The notes beneath the pieces were generated by a model. The model made no database searches. It saw nothing but the letters and a program-made list of their open reading frames with translations, and was not told the origin of the DNA. A stretch of DNA of 64,000 nt, taken from assembly GCA_963815785.1 (NCBI GenBank), contig CAWFHZ010000007.1, positions 372,001 through 436,000 on the forward strand, read 5' to 3'. This stretch comes from DATFVA01 sp963815785 (GTDB lineage Bacteria; Bacteroidota; Ignavibacteria; Ignavibacteriales; Ignavibacteriaceae). A program made the translations under genes and the position numbers. This document shows, one piece after another, positions 37,652 to 46,851 of the stretch; position 1 is the stretch's first letter, and each line of letters opens with the position of its first letter.

Positions 37652-38335
37652 CTATTTTGTAGCAATAATTACCTGCACAACTCCTATCGTTAGAGGATAA
37701 ACATCTATTTTTCTGAAGCCCGAATTTTTAAGAAGTTCGGGCATATTTATTTTTTCATCAAATTCTTCTACAGAACGAGGTAAATACTGATAAGCTTTGC
37801 GATCTCCTGAAATGATTCCACCAATTAAAGGAAGAATTTTTTTAAAATAGAATTTATACAAACTTTTAAAAATTGGGTTCGTCGGAAGTCTGAATTCAAT
37901 TATAGTTGCCTTACCTTCATTTTTTAATATTCTGTAAAATGAATTAAATCCTTCCTGGATATCATAAAAATTTCTCACTCCGAAAGCTACCGTAATATTT
38001 GTAACCGATTCATTTTTTACCGGAAGATTTTCCGCAACCATCTGCACAGTTCTTTTGCTGATCCACTCACTTTTCTTTTCAAATAGTTTTAACATATTAA
38101 ATGAAAAATCAGCACCAAAGATGTTTTTAACCCCTTTATTTTTTGCTTCTATTGCTACATCACCCGTTCCGCATGCAATGTCTATCAAAATACTTTCTGA
38201 ATTTAATCCGGTGAGTTTTAATGCTTTCTTTCTCCAATAAATATCCATTCCAAAGCTGAGGAGATGATTCAGAAAATCGTACCGCCAGGCGATTGAATCA
38301 AATATTTTTTTAACTTCCTTTTTCTTTTCATTCAT
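37652..38335 (-). CDS. ubiE: Demethylmenaquinone methyltransferase (UbiE/MenG)
   Basis: The 227-residue SAM-dependent enzyme carries out the last step of menaquinone (or ubiquinone) synthesis. Motifs fit the UbiE family: FDSIAWRYDFLNHLLSFGMD (about 12-31), the SAM-binding LIDIACGTGDVAIEA (about 50-64), VAENLPVKNESVTNITVAFG (about 100-119) and an EFRLPTNPIFKSLYKFYF stretch near 150. In this lineage menaquinone is the expected product. It is the last gene of the rsmA-PAP2-ubiE operon, 2 bp after the PAP2 gene. Confidence 0.94.
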   Translation of the reverse strand: MNEKKKEVKKIFDSIAWRYDFLNHLLSFGMDIYWRKKALKLTGLNSESILIDIACGTGDVAIEAKNKGVKNIFGADFSFNMLKLFEKKSEWISKRTVQMVAENLPVKNESVTNITVAFGVRNFYDIQEGFNSFYRILKNEGKATIIEFRLPTNPIFKSLYKFYFKKILPLIGGIISGDRKAYQYLPRSVEEFDEKINMPELLKNSGFRKIDVYPLTIGVVQVIIATK

Positions 38336-38337
38336 AT

Positions 38338-39288
38338 TTAAACTTTCCTGTAGTCAAACTCCTCCAACCCGACTTTTCGCTGCCACCAGTTAAAAATATA
38401 TTTTCCAGACCACATAGCAAACATCATGAAAATCAATCCTCCAACAAGATCAATTACATAATGATACTGAAGATATACTGTGGCAAAAATTAACAGCGAA
38501 CCAATCGGCACAAAAAAGTACCTGGAACGGCTTCTTAATCGCACAGAAAGGTACATTACAATTAAAGTAATCATTGTATGTCCGCTGGGAAAAACATCCC
38601 GCTGAACAAGAGCTGCGGGATTTAAGGTTGAAGGTGAAACCGACTCACCCAGATTCACAAATTCTCTTAAATACTTCGTAAGAAATAATCCCGGCAGTTG
38701 TGTGTTTAGTGCACTAAAATCATGAAGTGTAAAACGTGGACCGATCCCGGGCAGAGCAAAGTATCCCAGGTAAGAGAGATAGAAACCGTAAATGATAGAG
38801 AATACAGCAAAATCACTTGCAAGGTATCTTTTTTTCTTCAACAGGAAAAGAGCCAGAAGAATTGGCAGAAGGTAAAAGATACTATAAATTATTTGTAAAA
38901 TTTCTGTGAGCAGTGGGAAAGCAATCTTCTGCAAAACCTGGGTAGGGTTTGCACCGAACATCCAGTAATCTATCTTTATAAAAAGCCAGTCGTAATCCTG
39001 ACCCCTTATCGGCATAATCATATAATAAAGTTCTTTGAAGGTAATAAAAATAAGCGGAGCAATATACCAGTAATGGATTATCCGCCAGATTCTTATGCGA
39101 TACTTTCCTTCAAGAAATGAAATGAGAAAAGCAAAAACAATTACTCCTAAATTCAGAAGCAACCAGTTTACAGTATTTTCAATCCTGTCTTGGAAAATAA
39201 TATTTAAAATGCTGAGGAAGATATAGAATACAACAACTACCAGGTCGAATGCCTTAAGATTTTTTATGAAGGAGTTAACTTTTTTCAT
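38338..39288 (-). CDS. PAP2-family membrane phosphatase
   Basis: The 316-residue protein has about six membrane helices and part of the PAP2 acid phosphatase signature: a central SGHTMITLI (about 234-242, second His) and a later YHYVIDLVGG (third His, about 273-282). The first motif's canonical KXXXXXXRP is not clear upstream. That resembles the inositolphosphotransferase branch of PAP2 (Aur1-like), which has the same His/Asp pair. The substrate is presumably a lipid phosphate. It sits between rsmA (1-nt overlap) and ubiE (2-bp gap). Confidence 0.8.
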   Translation of the reverse strand: MKKVNSFIKNLKAFDLVVVVFYIFLSILNIIFQDRIENTVNWLLLNLGVIVFAFLISFLEGKYRIRIWRIIHYWYIAPLIFITFKELYYMIMPIRGQDYDWLFIKIDYWMFGANPTQVLQKIAFPLLTEILQIIYSIFYLLPILLALFLLKKKRYLASDFAVFSIIYGFYLSYLGYFALPGIGPRFTLHDFSALNTQLPGLFLTKYLREFVNLGESVSPSTLNPAALVQRDVFPSGHTMITLIVMYLSVRLRSRSRYFFVPIGSLLIFATVYLQYHYVIDLVGGLIFMMFAMWSGKYIFNWWQRKVGLEEFDYRKV

Positions 39289-40086
39289 TAATCAGGATTT
39301 TGAAACGAATTATTAAATACAAATAGTGCAAGTTTTTCAAAGTCATTAATTTCCAGTTGTTCAGCGCGTAACGATAGATCAATTCCTGCACCGGAAAAAT
39401 CAATATCTCTAAATATACTGTCTCCAAGCGAATTTTTTAAAATTTTTCTTCTTTTTCCAAAAGATGCCTTAACTACATTTATGAATATTTTTTTCATCTC
39501 ATTACTAATTTGTAAATCTTTCATAAAAATATGAATAACTGCGGAATAAACTTTGGGTTTTGGATAAAAAACGTTTGGTGAGACTTTAAAACAAAACTTT
39601 ACATCAGAAAAATAATGAAGCAGCACAGAGAGTATTCCATATTCTTTGCTGCCTGGCAGAGCTGATATTCTTCTGGCAACTTCAAATTGAACCATAAACA
39701 CAGCATCTTTAACAATGTTGTTATTTTCCATCAGCTTGAAAATGATAGGTGAAGTCAGGTTGTAAGGAATATTTCCGATAATCCTTAAATTTTTATTATT
39801 CAGAGTAATAATTTTCTTCAAATCAGTTTTAAGAAAATCTTCGTTCAGAAATTTTACAGTTCGGAAACTGATCTGATAAATTCTTCTTTAACTCTTTTAT
39901 CAACTTCCACGGCAATATTTCTGCGGTTGATTCAATCAGTTTGGAGGTTAAAGCTCCTGTTCCAGGGCCAATCTCCACAATTAATTCATCTTTAGAGGGA
40001 TTTATTTCATTAATAATTTTATTAATAATATTATTATCCGTCAGATAATTCTGTCCGAACCTTTTGAGCGGTAAGATTTTTTCCAT
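39288..40086 (-). CDS. rsmA: 16S rRNA dimethyladenosine transferase RsmA (KsgA), split by two frameshifts
   Basis: RsmA dimethylates two adjacent adenines near the 3' end of 16S rRNA. The N-terminal part (from ATG 40086) has RFGQNYLTDNNIINKI and the SAM motif VEIGPGTGALTSKLIE. The C-terminal part has the catalytic NIPYNLTSP loop and the later KPKVYSAVI region. As read, three frames are needed. Adding one base at 39918-39920 (coding AAA) and one at 39857-39860 gives a continuous AENIAVEVDKRVKEEF... then SELVKFLNEDFLKTDL, for about 266 residues, the usual length. Because the gene is conserved, a sequencing error is likelier than loss. It is the first gene of the rsmA-PAP2-ubiE operon. Confidence 0.88.
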
Positions 40087-40229
40087 ATATAAAATTAATT
40101 GATACTCAAAATAGATATAATCATTTTATTACTGTTGTCCCGGATAACATATTAGTTTAGAAACTTTGAAAATATTTTTATTTATTATAGCTTTCGTCAA
40201 TTCAAAGATAAAAAATAAAGGAGAAAGCT

Positions 40230-41204
40230 CTGAGTAAAGAGTATATAATTAGTGTCGATATGGGGGGAACAAAAATACTTGCCGCTTTGATAAATTCAAA
40301 GAAGGGAATAATTGCAAGAAAGAAAGTACCTACCGGAACACGTAAGGATGCGGCAGAATATTTAAAAAGTCTTTCTGGAATAATTAAAGATATAGTGAAA
40401 GAATCCGAATTGAAAGATGAACATATAGCGGCAGTATGCGTTGGAGTGGCAGGGAGTGTAAATCCGCTTTCGGGAGTTATCGCTTTTGCTCCCAATCTTG
40501 GTTTGAAAGATTTTAATATTAAAGAAGCTTTGAGCGAATTAATACCTTATCCCGTCTTGATTGAAAATGATGTCAATCTTGGAGCATTAGGAGTAAAATA
40601 TTTCGGGCTTGGTAAGAATGCCAGGGATATGCTGGTTGTTTTTGTGGGAACGGGAATCGGAGCAGGATTTATTTTTGATGGCAAACTTTTCAGAGGTGCT
40701 AATTTTGCAGCAGGGGAAATCGGGCATATTAAAGTGGAAGATGGCGGTCCTTTGTGCGGCTGCGGAAATCATGGATGTTTCGAAGCTGTTGCGAGTCGCA
40801 CAGCAATTGACAGAGAAATAAAGAAAGAATTAAAAAAAGGTGAAAAAAGTATTTTAAAAGAATTTGCTGCCTCAGATAAACAAATAAAAAGCAAAGTGCT
40901 TGCAAATGCCGTAAAAAAGAATGATAAACTTGCAACGAAACATTTAACCAGAGCATGTAAGACAATCGGAAATGTTCTGGCTGATATAACAAATCTTCTT
41001 AATCTTGATCTAATAGTTTTAGGGGGCGGAGTTATTGAGGCTCTTGATAAATTTATGATGCCGATAATTAAAGAGTCATTTTATAAAAATGCTTTGCCGA
41101 CTTCTTCAAAAGGATTAAAAATTCTTGCCACAAAACTTGGTGATGACGCGGCATTGTACGGGGGGATACCATTAGCTGAAGAATTTCTCAATATTAAAGT
41201 CTAA
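40230..41204 (+). CDS. ROK family sugar kinase, apparent CTG start
   Basis: The 324-residue protein (from 40230) has the ROK phosphate-binding motif VDMGGTKILAAL, the catalytic ENDVNLGALG (about 113-122), the VFVGTGIGAGFIFDG loop, and the zinc-site motif CGCGNHGCFEAVAS (about 173-186). ROK kinases phosphorylate glucose or N-acetylmannosamine. The first in-frame ATG (40260) falls inside the motif, which would delete the first strand. Upstream, AAGGAG (40218-40223) sits 6 nt before CTG 40230, and the frame is open from there (SKEYIISVDMGGT). A CTG start, or an error at a TTG/ATG, is the best reading. The stop overlaps that of the convergent ABC-F gene. Confidence 0.88.
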   Translation: MSKEYIISVDMGGTKILAALINSKKGIIARKKVPTGTRKDAAEYLKSLSGIIKDIVKESELKDEHIAAVCVGVAGSVNPLSGVIAFAPNLGLKDFNIKEALSELIPYPVLIENDVNLGALGVKYFGLGKNARDMLVVFVGTGIGAGFIFDGKLFRGANFAAGEIGHIKVEDGGPLCGCGNHGCFEAVASRTAIDREIKKELKKGEKSILKEFAASDKQIKSKVLANAVKKNDKLATKHLTRACKTIGNVLADITNLLNLDLIVLGGGVIEALDKFMMPIIKESFYKNALPTSSKGLKILATKLGDDAALYGGIPLAEEFLNIKV

Positions 41205-43144
41205 TCAAATTCATTCTCAATGCGGGTTAATTCAGTTGATGTTTTTTCCCACTCACCCAGGATCTTCTCCAGTTCAGTTTTTATGTTTTGAAATTCAAGT
41301 GTCTTTACTCTCGCAGTTTCAGCATTTGTGTAAGTCTCAGGCAAAGCTAATTCTCTTTCCAGTTTCTTTTCCTTTTCTTCAAGCACAGAGATTTTTTCTT
41401 CAAGAATTTTGATTTTTTTTATTAAATCTTTTGTTGCCGAATACTTTTTTTGTCTCAATTCAGCTTCAATCCTTTTCTGATCTTTTCGATTAATCAGATC
41501 ATTATTTTTAGCTGATTCACTTTGTTCAATTCCTTCAATTAATACTGCACGTTTGCTGAGATAATACTCAATTCCTCCCTCAAAATATTTAATTGAACCT
41601 TTGCGGATTTCAACGACTTTGTTCACAATAGGGGAGAGAAAATCAACATCGTGTGAAACAAGAATGAGTGAACCGGTAAAATCAATTAAAGCTTTCTGCA
41701 GAATCTTCTTTGAAGCAACATCAAGATGGTTTGTAGGTTCATCTAGAATAATAAAGTTGGATTTGGTTAGAAGAATTTTTGCCAGTGCGACGCGGCTTTT
41801 TTCTCCACCAGACAGCACTCCAACTTTTTTAAAAACATCATCGCCTGTAAATAAGAAAGAGCCGAGTAAAGATCGGAGCTGCCCTATAGTTTTTTCCTCA
41901 GAAATTCCTTCGAGTGTCTCAATAATGTCTAAATCAGGCGCAAGATTGTCCGCCACATCCTGTGCATAATATGAGATGACAGTATTGTGTCCTACAATTC
42001 TTTCGCCATAATCATATTTTAAAACACCGGCAACAATTTTAGATAATGTTGTTTTGCCGGCGCCATTAGGACCAACAAATGCAATTTTTTCTCCGCGGTT
42101 AACAACAAAGCTAAGGTCTTTCAGAACAGAATTATCACCATAAGATTTTGCAATACCTATAAGTTCAATATTGATTTTTCCGCTGGAAGGCGGTTCGGGG
42201 AATTTTATATTAATGTCTTCAGAATTATCAGGCAGTTCAATTAGTTCCAGTTTTTCAAGCTGTTTTATGCGACTCTGCACCTGCCGGGCTTTTGTGGATT
42301 TATACCGGAATCGTTCAATAAATTTTTCTGTTTCTTTTATCTTTTTTTGCTGGACAACAAATTGATTTTCAATCTGCGTATCACGTTCTTCCTTAAATTT
42401 CAGGTAATCATCATAATTCCCGTTATAAATATTAAATCTCCCCAGATAGATTTCTAATGTCCGGTTTGTAACCAGATTTATAAAATGTTTATCGTGTGAA
42501 ACAATTAGTAATGCTCCTTTGTAGGATTTTAGAAATCCAATCAACCACTCAAGTGAATCAATATCAAGATGGTTTGTCGGTTCGTCCATCAGAAGCAAAT
42601 CGTTTTGTTTGATCAGGATTTTAGCCAGTGCAATTCTCATCTGCCAACCTCCGGAAAATTCATCCGTCAGTCTTTGAAAATCCTTTTCTTCAAAACCTAA
42701 ACCAGTCAGGATCTTTTCAACTTTGGATTCTGCACTGTAAGAATCAAGCTCTTCCAACCGAATATGAACTTCACCAAGCTGGTGTACAAAGTCATTTCTT
42801 TCATCTTCTGAAATATTCTGATCTAATAGTTTGTCTGTTAATTCTTTTTCCTTCTCCTGCAGATCAACAATATCAGTAAGTGCAGACTTTGCTTCTTCAA
42901 GAAGCGTACTACCGCTATGAGTCACATTTTCCTGCGGCAAATAACCTATGCTTGTTCTTTTCTGTCTTTGTAACCTGCCGGATTCAGGTTGAAGTTCGCC
43001 ATTTATTATTTTGAGTAATGAAGATTTGCCTGTCCCGTTTGCCCCGACAAGTGATATTTTATCGCCGGAATTTATTCTAAGGTTAACATCTTTAAAAAGA
43101 TATTTTCCGCCAAACTGAAGTGAAATATTGGTGAGATCGAGCAT
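41201..43144 (-). CDS. ABC-F family ATPase (translation factor type)
   Basis: The 647-residue cytoplasmic protein has two ABC domains with no membrane part. Walker A GANGTGKSS (about 34) and GPNGAGKTT (about 350), signatures FSGGWQMRIALAK (about 165) and LSGGEKSRVALAK (about 444), and Walker B LLMDEPTNHLD and IILDEPTNHLD are all present. Between them lies the long Lys/Glu-rich ABC-F linker (RFRYKSTKARQVQSRIKQLE, about 275-294), and a C-terminal coiled coil (about 550-647) closes it. ABC-F proteins act on the ribosome as translation or resistance factors. The gene is 29 bp downstream of the PorZ-like gene. The C-terminal extension is typical of Uup-like members. Confidence 0.93.
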   Translation of the reverse strand: MLDLTNISLQFGGKYLFKDVNLRINSGDKISLVGANGTGKSSLLKIINGELQPESGRLQRQKRTSIGYLPQENVTHSGSTLLEEAKSALTDIVDLQEKEKELTDKLLDQNISEDERNDFVHQLGEVHIRLEELDSYSAESKVEKILTGLGFEEKDFQRLTDEFSGGWQMRIALAKILIKQNDLLLMDEPTNHLDIDSLEWLIGFLKSYKGALLIVSHDKHFINLVTNRTLEIYLGRFNIYNGNYDDYLKFKEERDTQIENQFVVQQKKIKETEKFIERFRYKSTKARQVQSRIKQLEKLELIELPDNSEDINIKFPEPPSSGKINIELIGIAKSYGDNSVLKDLSFVVNRGEKIAFVGPNGAGKTTLSKIVAGVLKYDYGERIVGHNTVISYYAQDVADNLAPDLDIIETLEGISEEKTIGQLRSLLGSFLFTGDDVFKKVGVLSGGEKSRVALAKILLTKSNFIILDEPTNHLDVASKKILQKALIDFTGSLILVSHDVDFLSPIVNKVVEIRKGSIKYFEGGIEYYLSKRAVLIEGIEQSESAKNNDLINRKDQKRIEAELRQKKYSATKDLIKKIKILEEKISVLEEKEKKLERELALPETYTNAETARVKTLEFQNIKTELEKILGEWEKTSTELTRIENEFD

Positions 43145-43173
43145 AAGGGTAAATTAGTTTTTGTTCAGGTTTG

Positions 43174-45405
43174 TTACTTATGCAACACGGCTACTTTACT
43201 TGTGGTTATACTGTTTCCTTCTGTATCGAAAGCGACAACAAAATAAATTCCGCTGGATACAAAGTTACCGTTTTTATCTTTCCCATCCCAAACTGCAATT
43301 CTTCCCCCGGGAGAAGAAAATTCATTAACAAGTTTTCCCTCGATGTTAAGTATTTTGATATCAGAATCTTTTATCAGACCATCAATTGTTAAATTACTAA
43401 TTCCATTGTTTACTATAAAAGGATTAGGATACAGGAACAATTCTGAAAATGAATCTACTGGTTTTATAGCCGGAGTTTCAAAAGAAGTTAAGCCTGCATC
43501 TGTTCCCACATATACCTTTCCGGAATTATCATCAACTGCTATACTGCGGATTTCATCAACCGGAAGAGGACTATTTTTCGAATTATAAGTAGCAAGCAAA
43601 CTTGAACCATCGGAATTTACCAGTAATAATCCCTGGTTTGTTCCAATCCATTTATTATTCAAAGGGTCTACAGCAATAGCATTTATAGTCTGCTGACGCA
43701 AGGCAAATACTGAGGAAATCCTGAATTGATGCTGGTTACTTAATACAGAACTATTATTTGTAATAATATTTACACCAAGACTGGTACCTACCCAGACATC
43801 TCCGCGCTTGTCCACAATGATAGAATAAATAGAGTTACTATTAAGACCGTCATTTGTTGTCAGGTAACCAAATTTATCATCAGATGTATCTTCATAGGTG
43901 TGGTTTTCATTGAAATAATATAGACCCAACCGCTGTTCATCTCTTACAGAATACCATTTAGTATCATATGGATCCACAACAAGATTGTAATGCTGTTCAA
44001 ATGATCGGTTTAGTTCAGCTGGATTTGAATATAGATACCATGTACTATCGGGAGTAAGCATACTAAGTGAATTAAAATCTCCAGGCCAATAATTTAATAT
44101 CCAGAGATTACCACGGGAATCATTCCCAAATCCGGAAATAACTACAAAACTTAAGCTTGTTGGTAATCCGACTAAAGGAGAATTTGATGCTGTGAAGTTT
44201 TCAATCTTGCCGTTATTGAAAATCGAAAATCCTTTACCCCAACTGCCTAAATAAATTTCATTACCCGGTCCCGAATTTATAAAATTAAAAGCATTTGTAA
44301 CCAATTCAGGAGTATTTGTCCGGTTATAATTAGTCCAGCTATTCCCATCGTATTTGTAAAAACCAACACCTGAAACATCTTTTCCACTTGAAGACCAAAG
44401 GATTCCATTGTTGTCAACAGTTAGTCCCGGGAATTGATTTGCCTGAGGTCCGTTTGGATATTTATAACTGCCGGAATTTAATTCCATAACACCATTCCTG
44501 GTAGCAGCTATCAATCCAAGAGATTGTGAGTAAGATAAACTAACAAAATCCTGTGATGATGAATCAAACAGAGAAACATTATTGTTTCTGTATAGAAATA
44601 CTTTTTTCCCGATTGCAATGAAAAGAGAATCTGATCTTAGAAGTAAATCATTTATAATATTGTTATTAAACTGCGGTAAAAACGAAGTCCATGACGAATC
44701 ATTTTTTATTGACAACCCCTTATCCGTAGCTGCGATAACTGAATTATTTATTTTTAATATTTTTGTTATGTTATTTGAAGGGAGTCCATTCTGCGTTGTA
44801 AAAGTAGTCCAGGATTCAGGGGCAGAAAGATTTACTGCGCCTTCTTTCTGTATAGCTACACCTCCACTGGTTGAAAGGTATATGAGATCAGCCTTCAGAG
44901 AATTATTGACTTTTAAATAGGGTTGAAAGTTTCCGTACTTGAAGAAAGTATCGTAAAAAATATAATTTTTTGAATCTATCAGGGAAACACCAAAATCAGT
45001 AGAAGCGTAGATAGTATCACCAACTGATTTTAAATCGTTTATACTTTTATTTGATTGATCTGTATTATTATAAATATCCAGAATTGTTTTAATCTGATTT
45101 GTTTCGGGATTATATATGCTAATAGTTCCGTCATCACTGCCAAACCATATTTTATCGTAGGAATCAATTGTAACTGCGGTTAAAGATGATCCGATTAATC
45201 CATCAGTTTTGTGAAGAGTTTTAAATTTATTAGTTGAAGAGTTAAAAAAAAATCCACCACCACTGCTTGCAGCCCATGCTCCGTTCGCTGTTCCCTGCAA
45301 TGAACTGACATTTTTCATATCTGTAAAATTTTGCCAGTTGTAGATTTGTTGAGCATTCAGGATGGTGTAACATAACAGAATTAATATTAGAATTTGAAAT
45401 TTCAT
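43174..45405 (-). CDS. porZ: PorZ-like two-propeller protein of the type IX secretion system
   Basis: The 743-residue exported protein has a signal peptide (LLCYTILNAQQ), two propeller regions of 'GLSS..I' style repeats (IWFGSDDGTISIYN, SWTTFTTQNGLPSNNITKIL, VWVGTSLGVNII, over about 25-650), and a C-terminal beta-domain (FLYPNPFIVNNGISNLTI) that ends like a T9SS sorting domain. This agrees with PorZ, the surface T9SS subunit that helps attach anionic LPS to cargo in Porphyromonas. Sequence recollection, not a search, supports the name. The window also encodes T9SS cargo at 8.1, 8.8 and 30.5 kb. It is upstream of, and probably co-transcribed with, the ABC-F gene. Confidence 0.7.
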   Translation of the reverse strand: MKFQILILILLCYTILNAQQIYNWQNFTDMKNVSSLQGTANGAWAASSGGGFFFNSSTNKFKTLHKTDGLIGSSLTAVTIDSYDKIWFGSDDGTISIYNPETNQIKTILDIYNNTDQSNKSINDLKSVGDTIYASTDFGVSLIDSKNYIFYDTFFKYGNFQPYLKVNNSLKADLIYLSTSGGVAIQKEGAVNLSAPESWTTFTTQNGLPSNNITKILKINNSVIAATDKGLSIKNDSSWTSFLPQFNNNIINDLLLRSDSLFIAIGKKVFLYRNNNVSLFDSSSQDFVSLSYSQSLGLIAATRNGVMELNSGSYKYPNGPQANQFPGLTVDNNGILWSSSGKDVSGVGFYKYDGNSWTNYNRTNTPELVTNAFNFINSGPGNEIYLGSWGKGFSIFNNGKIENFTASNSPLVGLPTSLSFVVISGFGNDSRGNLWILNYWPGDFNSLSMLTPDSTWYLYSNPAELNRSFEQHYNLVVDPYDTKWYSVRDEQRLGLYYFNENHTYEDTSDDKFGYLTTNDGLNSNSIYSIIVDKRGDVWVGTSLGVNIITNNSSVLSNQHQFRISSVFALRQQTINAIAVDPLNNKWIGTNQGLLLVNSDGSSLLATYNSKNSPLPVDEIRSIAVDDNSGKVYVGTDAGLTSFETPAIKPVDSFSELFLYPNPFIVNNGISNLTIDGLIKDSDIKILNIEGKLVNEFSSPGGRIAVWDGKDKNGNFVSSGIYFVVAFDTEGNSITTSKVAVLHK

Positions 45406-45539
45406 TTCTAACCACAGATTATTTGAAAAACTCAGTATTATTTCCGGAAAATTCAGTTTAAAAATTAATATTTTTCAGATTTAGGGAAAGGATAAAATTC
45501 TTATCTATTTAATTTATAACGGGTTATAAGGATAGACCT

Positions 45540-46007
45540 TTATTTTAATTTATTCAGTAGTAAATCAGCCATTTCAATTGCTGACAGTGCACAATCCCAA
45601 CCTTTATTGCCGGCTTTGCCACCACTTCTTTCCATAGCCTGTTCAATAGTGTTGGTTGTAAGTACCCCAAAAATTACCGGAATGCTATATTCGAGGGAAA
45701 TCTTTGCAATACCTGTGGTAACACCCAGCGAAACATAATCGAAATGTGGAGTAGCCCCTTTAATTACCGCGCCAAGGCAAATAATTGCTGAATATTTCTT
45801 AAGGGAAGCAAGTCTTTGAGCAGCAACCGGTATTTCAAAAGCGCCGGGAACTTTAATAATATCAATATAACTGTCACTATATCCTTGTTTTCTGAAACAC
45901 TCTATTGCACCTTCAAGGAGTCTGCTTGTGATATATTCATTAAATTTGCTTACTACTATTGCGAACTTAAAATTTGTTTGACCGGAATTTCCCTCTATTA
46001 TGTTCAT
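45540..46007 (-). CDS. ribH: 6,7-dimethyl-8-ribityllumazine synthase
   Basis: RibH makes the penultimate riboflavin precursor from 5-amino-6-ribitylaminouracil and dihydroxybutanone phosphate. The 155-residue protein has the family motifs FAIVVSKFNEYITSRLLEGA (about 14-33), VPGAFEIPVAAQRLA (about 53-67), GAVIKGATPHFDYVSLGV (about 77-94) and the C-terminal KAGNKGWDCALSAIEMADL. Full length. It is the last gene of a crp-PHP-ribH run, 5 bp after the PHP gene. It probably forms a 60-mer or a pentamer as in the family. Confidence 0.96.
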   Translation of the reverse strand: MNIIEGNSGQTNFKFAIVVSKFNEYITSRLLEGAIECFRKQGYSDSYIDIIKVPGAFEIPVAAQRLASLKKYSAIICLGAVIKGATPHFDYVSLGVTTGIAKISLEYSIPVIFGVLTTNTIEQAMERSGGKAGNKGWDCALSAIEMADLLLNKLK

Positions 46008-46012
46008 TTCAT

Positions 46013-46843
46013 TTAAGCAGTATTTTTCAAAAGGCGCTGTCTCATGGCATCAACAACTGAATGATTAACAAAAAATTTGCCTAAGTTATTTTCATCATCC
46101 CTTTTACCTCCATGATAATCAGAACCGCCAGATTCAAGAAGGAAATATTCATTAACAATTCCCCTGTAAAATTTAACCAATTGGGAACCGTGGGAAGGAT
46201 GAACTACTTCTATTCCATCCACTCCTGACTCAATCAGTTCTTTAAGAATATGTTCCGGCATTATACCGGGGTGTGCAACAAATGAAAGTCCTCCGGAATC
46301 ATTAATAATTTTAAAAGCACTCCGCGGTGAAATATGCACCTTTTTTTCATAAGCCACACAATCATTTCCAATATACTTATTAAAGGCTTCATAATAGGAA
46401 TTGATAAATCCACCCTCAACCATAGCAAGAGCAATGTGAGGTCTTCCAACAGCAGAACTTTTTGCTATATTCATAACATCATCAAGTTTTAAGGAAATAC
46501 CTATTGCATTAAGTCTTTTTACAATTCTTTCTGCTCTTTTTAATCTCTCCTGCCGGAAAAATTCGAGGTAGCGTTCCAGTTCAAAATTTCCGGGTTCTAC
46601 AAAATAACCAAGGATATGTATTTCCCTGTCCATTATGTCGGAACTTATTTCAACACCTGGAATTATTTCAACACCGACTTCTTTACCGTAATCAATTGCC
46701 TCACTAATTCCGGCCAGATTATCATGATCTGTAATGCTTAATACTTCGATCCCTTTCTTAATAGCCTTATCAATTAATTCTTTTGGGGAATTAAAACCAT
46801 CGGAATAATTCGTATGAGTATGTAAATCAATTTTTGATCGCAT
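46013..46843 (-). CDS. PHP-domain metal-dependent phosphoesterase
   Basis: The 276-residue protein has the PHP metal-binding motifs KIDLHTHTNYSDGFNSP (about 4-20), SITDHDNLAGI (about 36-46), FVAHPGIM (about 191-198) and a late SGGSDYHGGKR (about 237-247). This is the RNase AM/YciV type, which hydrolyses 3',5'-bisphosphonucleosides and 5' ends of RNA fragments. The ribH gene follows at 5 bp and crp precedes at 8 bp, so the three are one transcript. The shared transcript suggests a housekeeping RNA/nucleotide role, but this is inference. Confidence 0.88.
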   Translation of the reverse strand: MRSKIDLHTHTNYSDGFNSPKELIDKAIKKGIEVLSITDHDNLAGISEAIDYGKEVGVEIIPGVEISSDIMDREIHILGYFVEPGNFELERYLEFFRQERLKRAERIVKRLNAIGISLKLDDVMNIAKSSAVGRPHIALAMVEGGFINSYYEAFNKYIGNDCVAYEKKVHISPRSAFKIINDSGGLSFVAHPGIMPEHILKELIESGVDGIEVVHPSHGSQLVKFYRGIVNEYFLLESGGSDYHGGKRDDENNLGKFFVNHSVVDAMRQRLLKNTA

Positions 46844-46851
46844 TTGTTATA

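Noticed and set aside
45514..45529. TTATAACGGGTTATAA palindrome after ribH
   Set aside because: AT-rich and 10 bp from a stop, with no gene start nearby on the plus strand and no T-run; not enough to call a terminator or operator.
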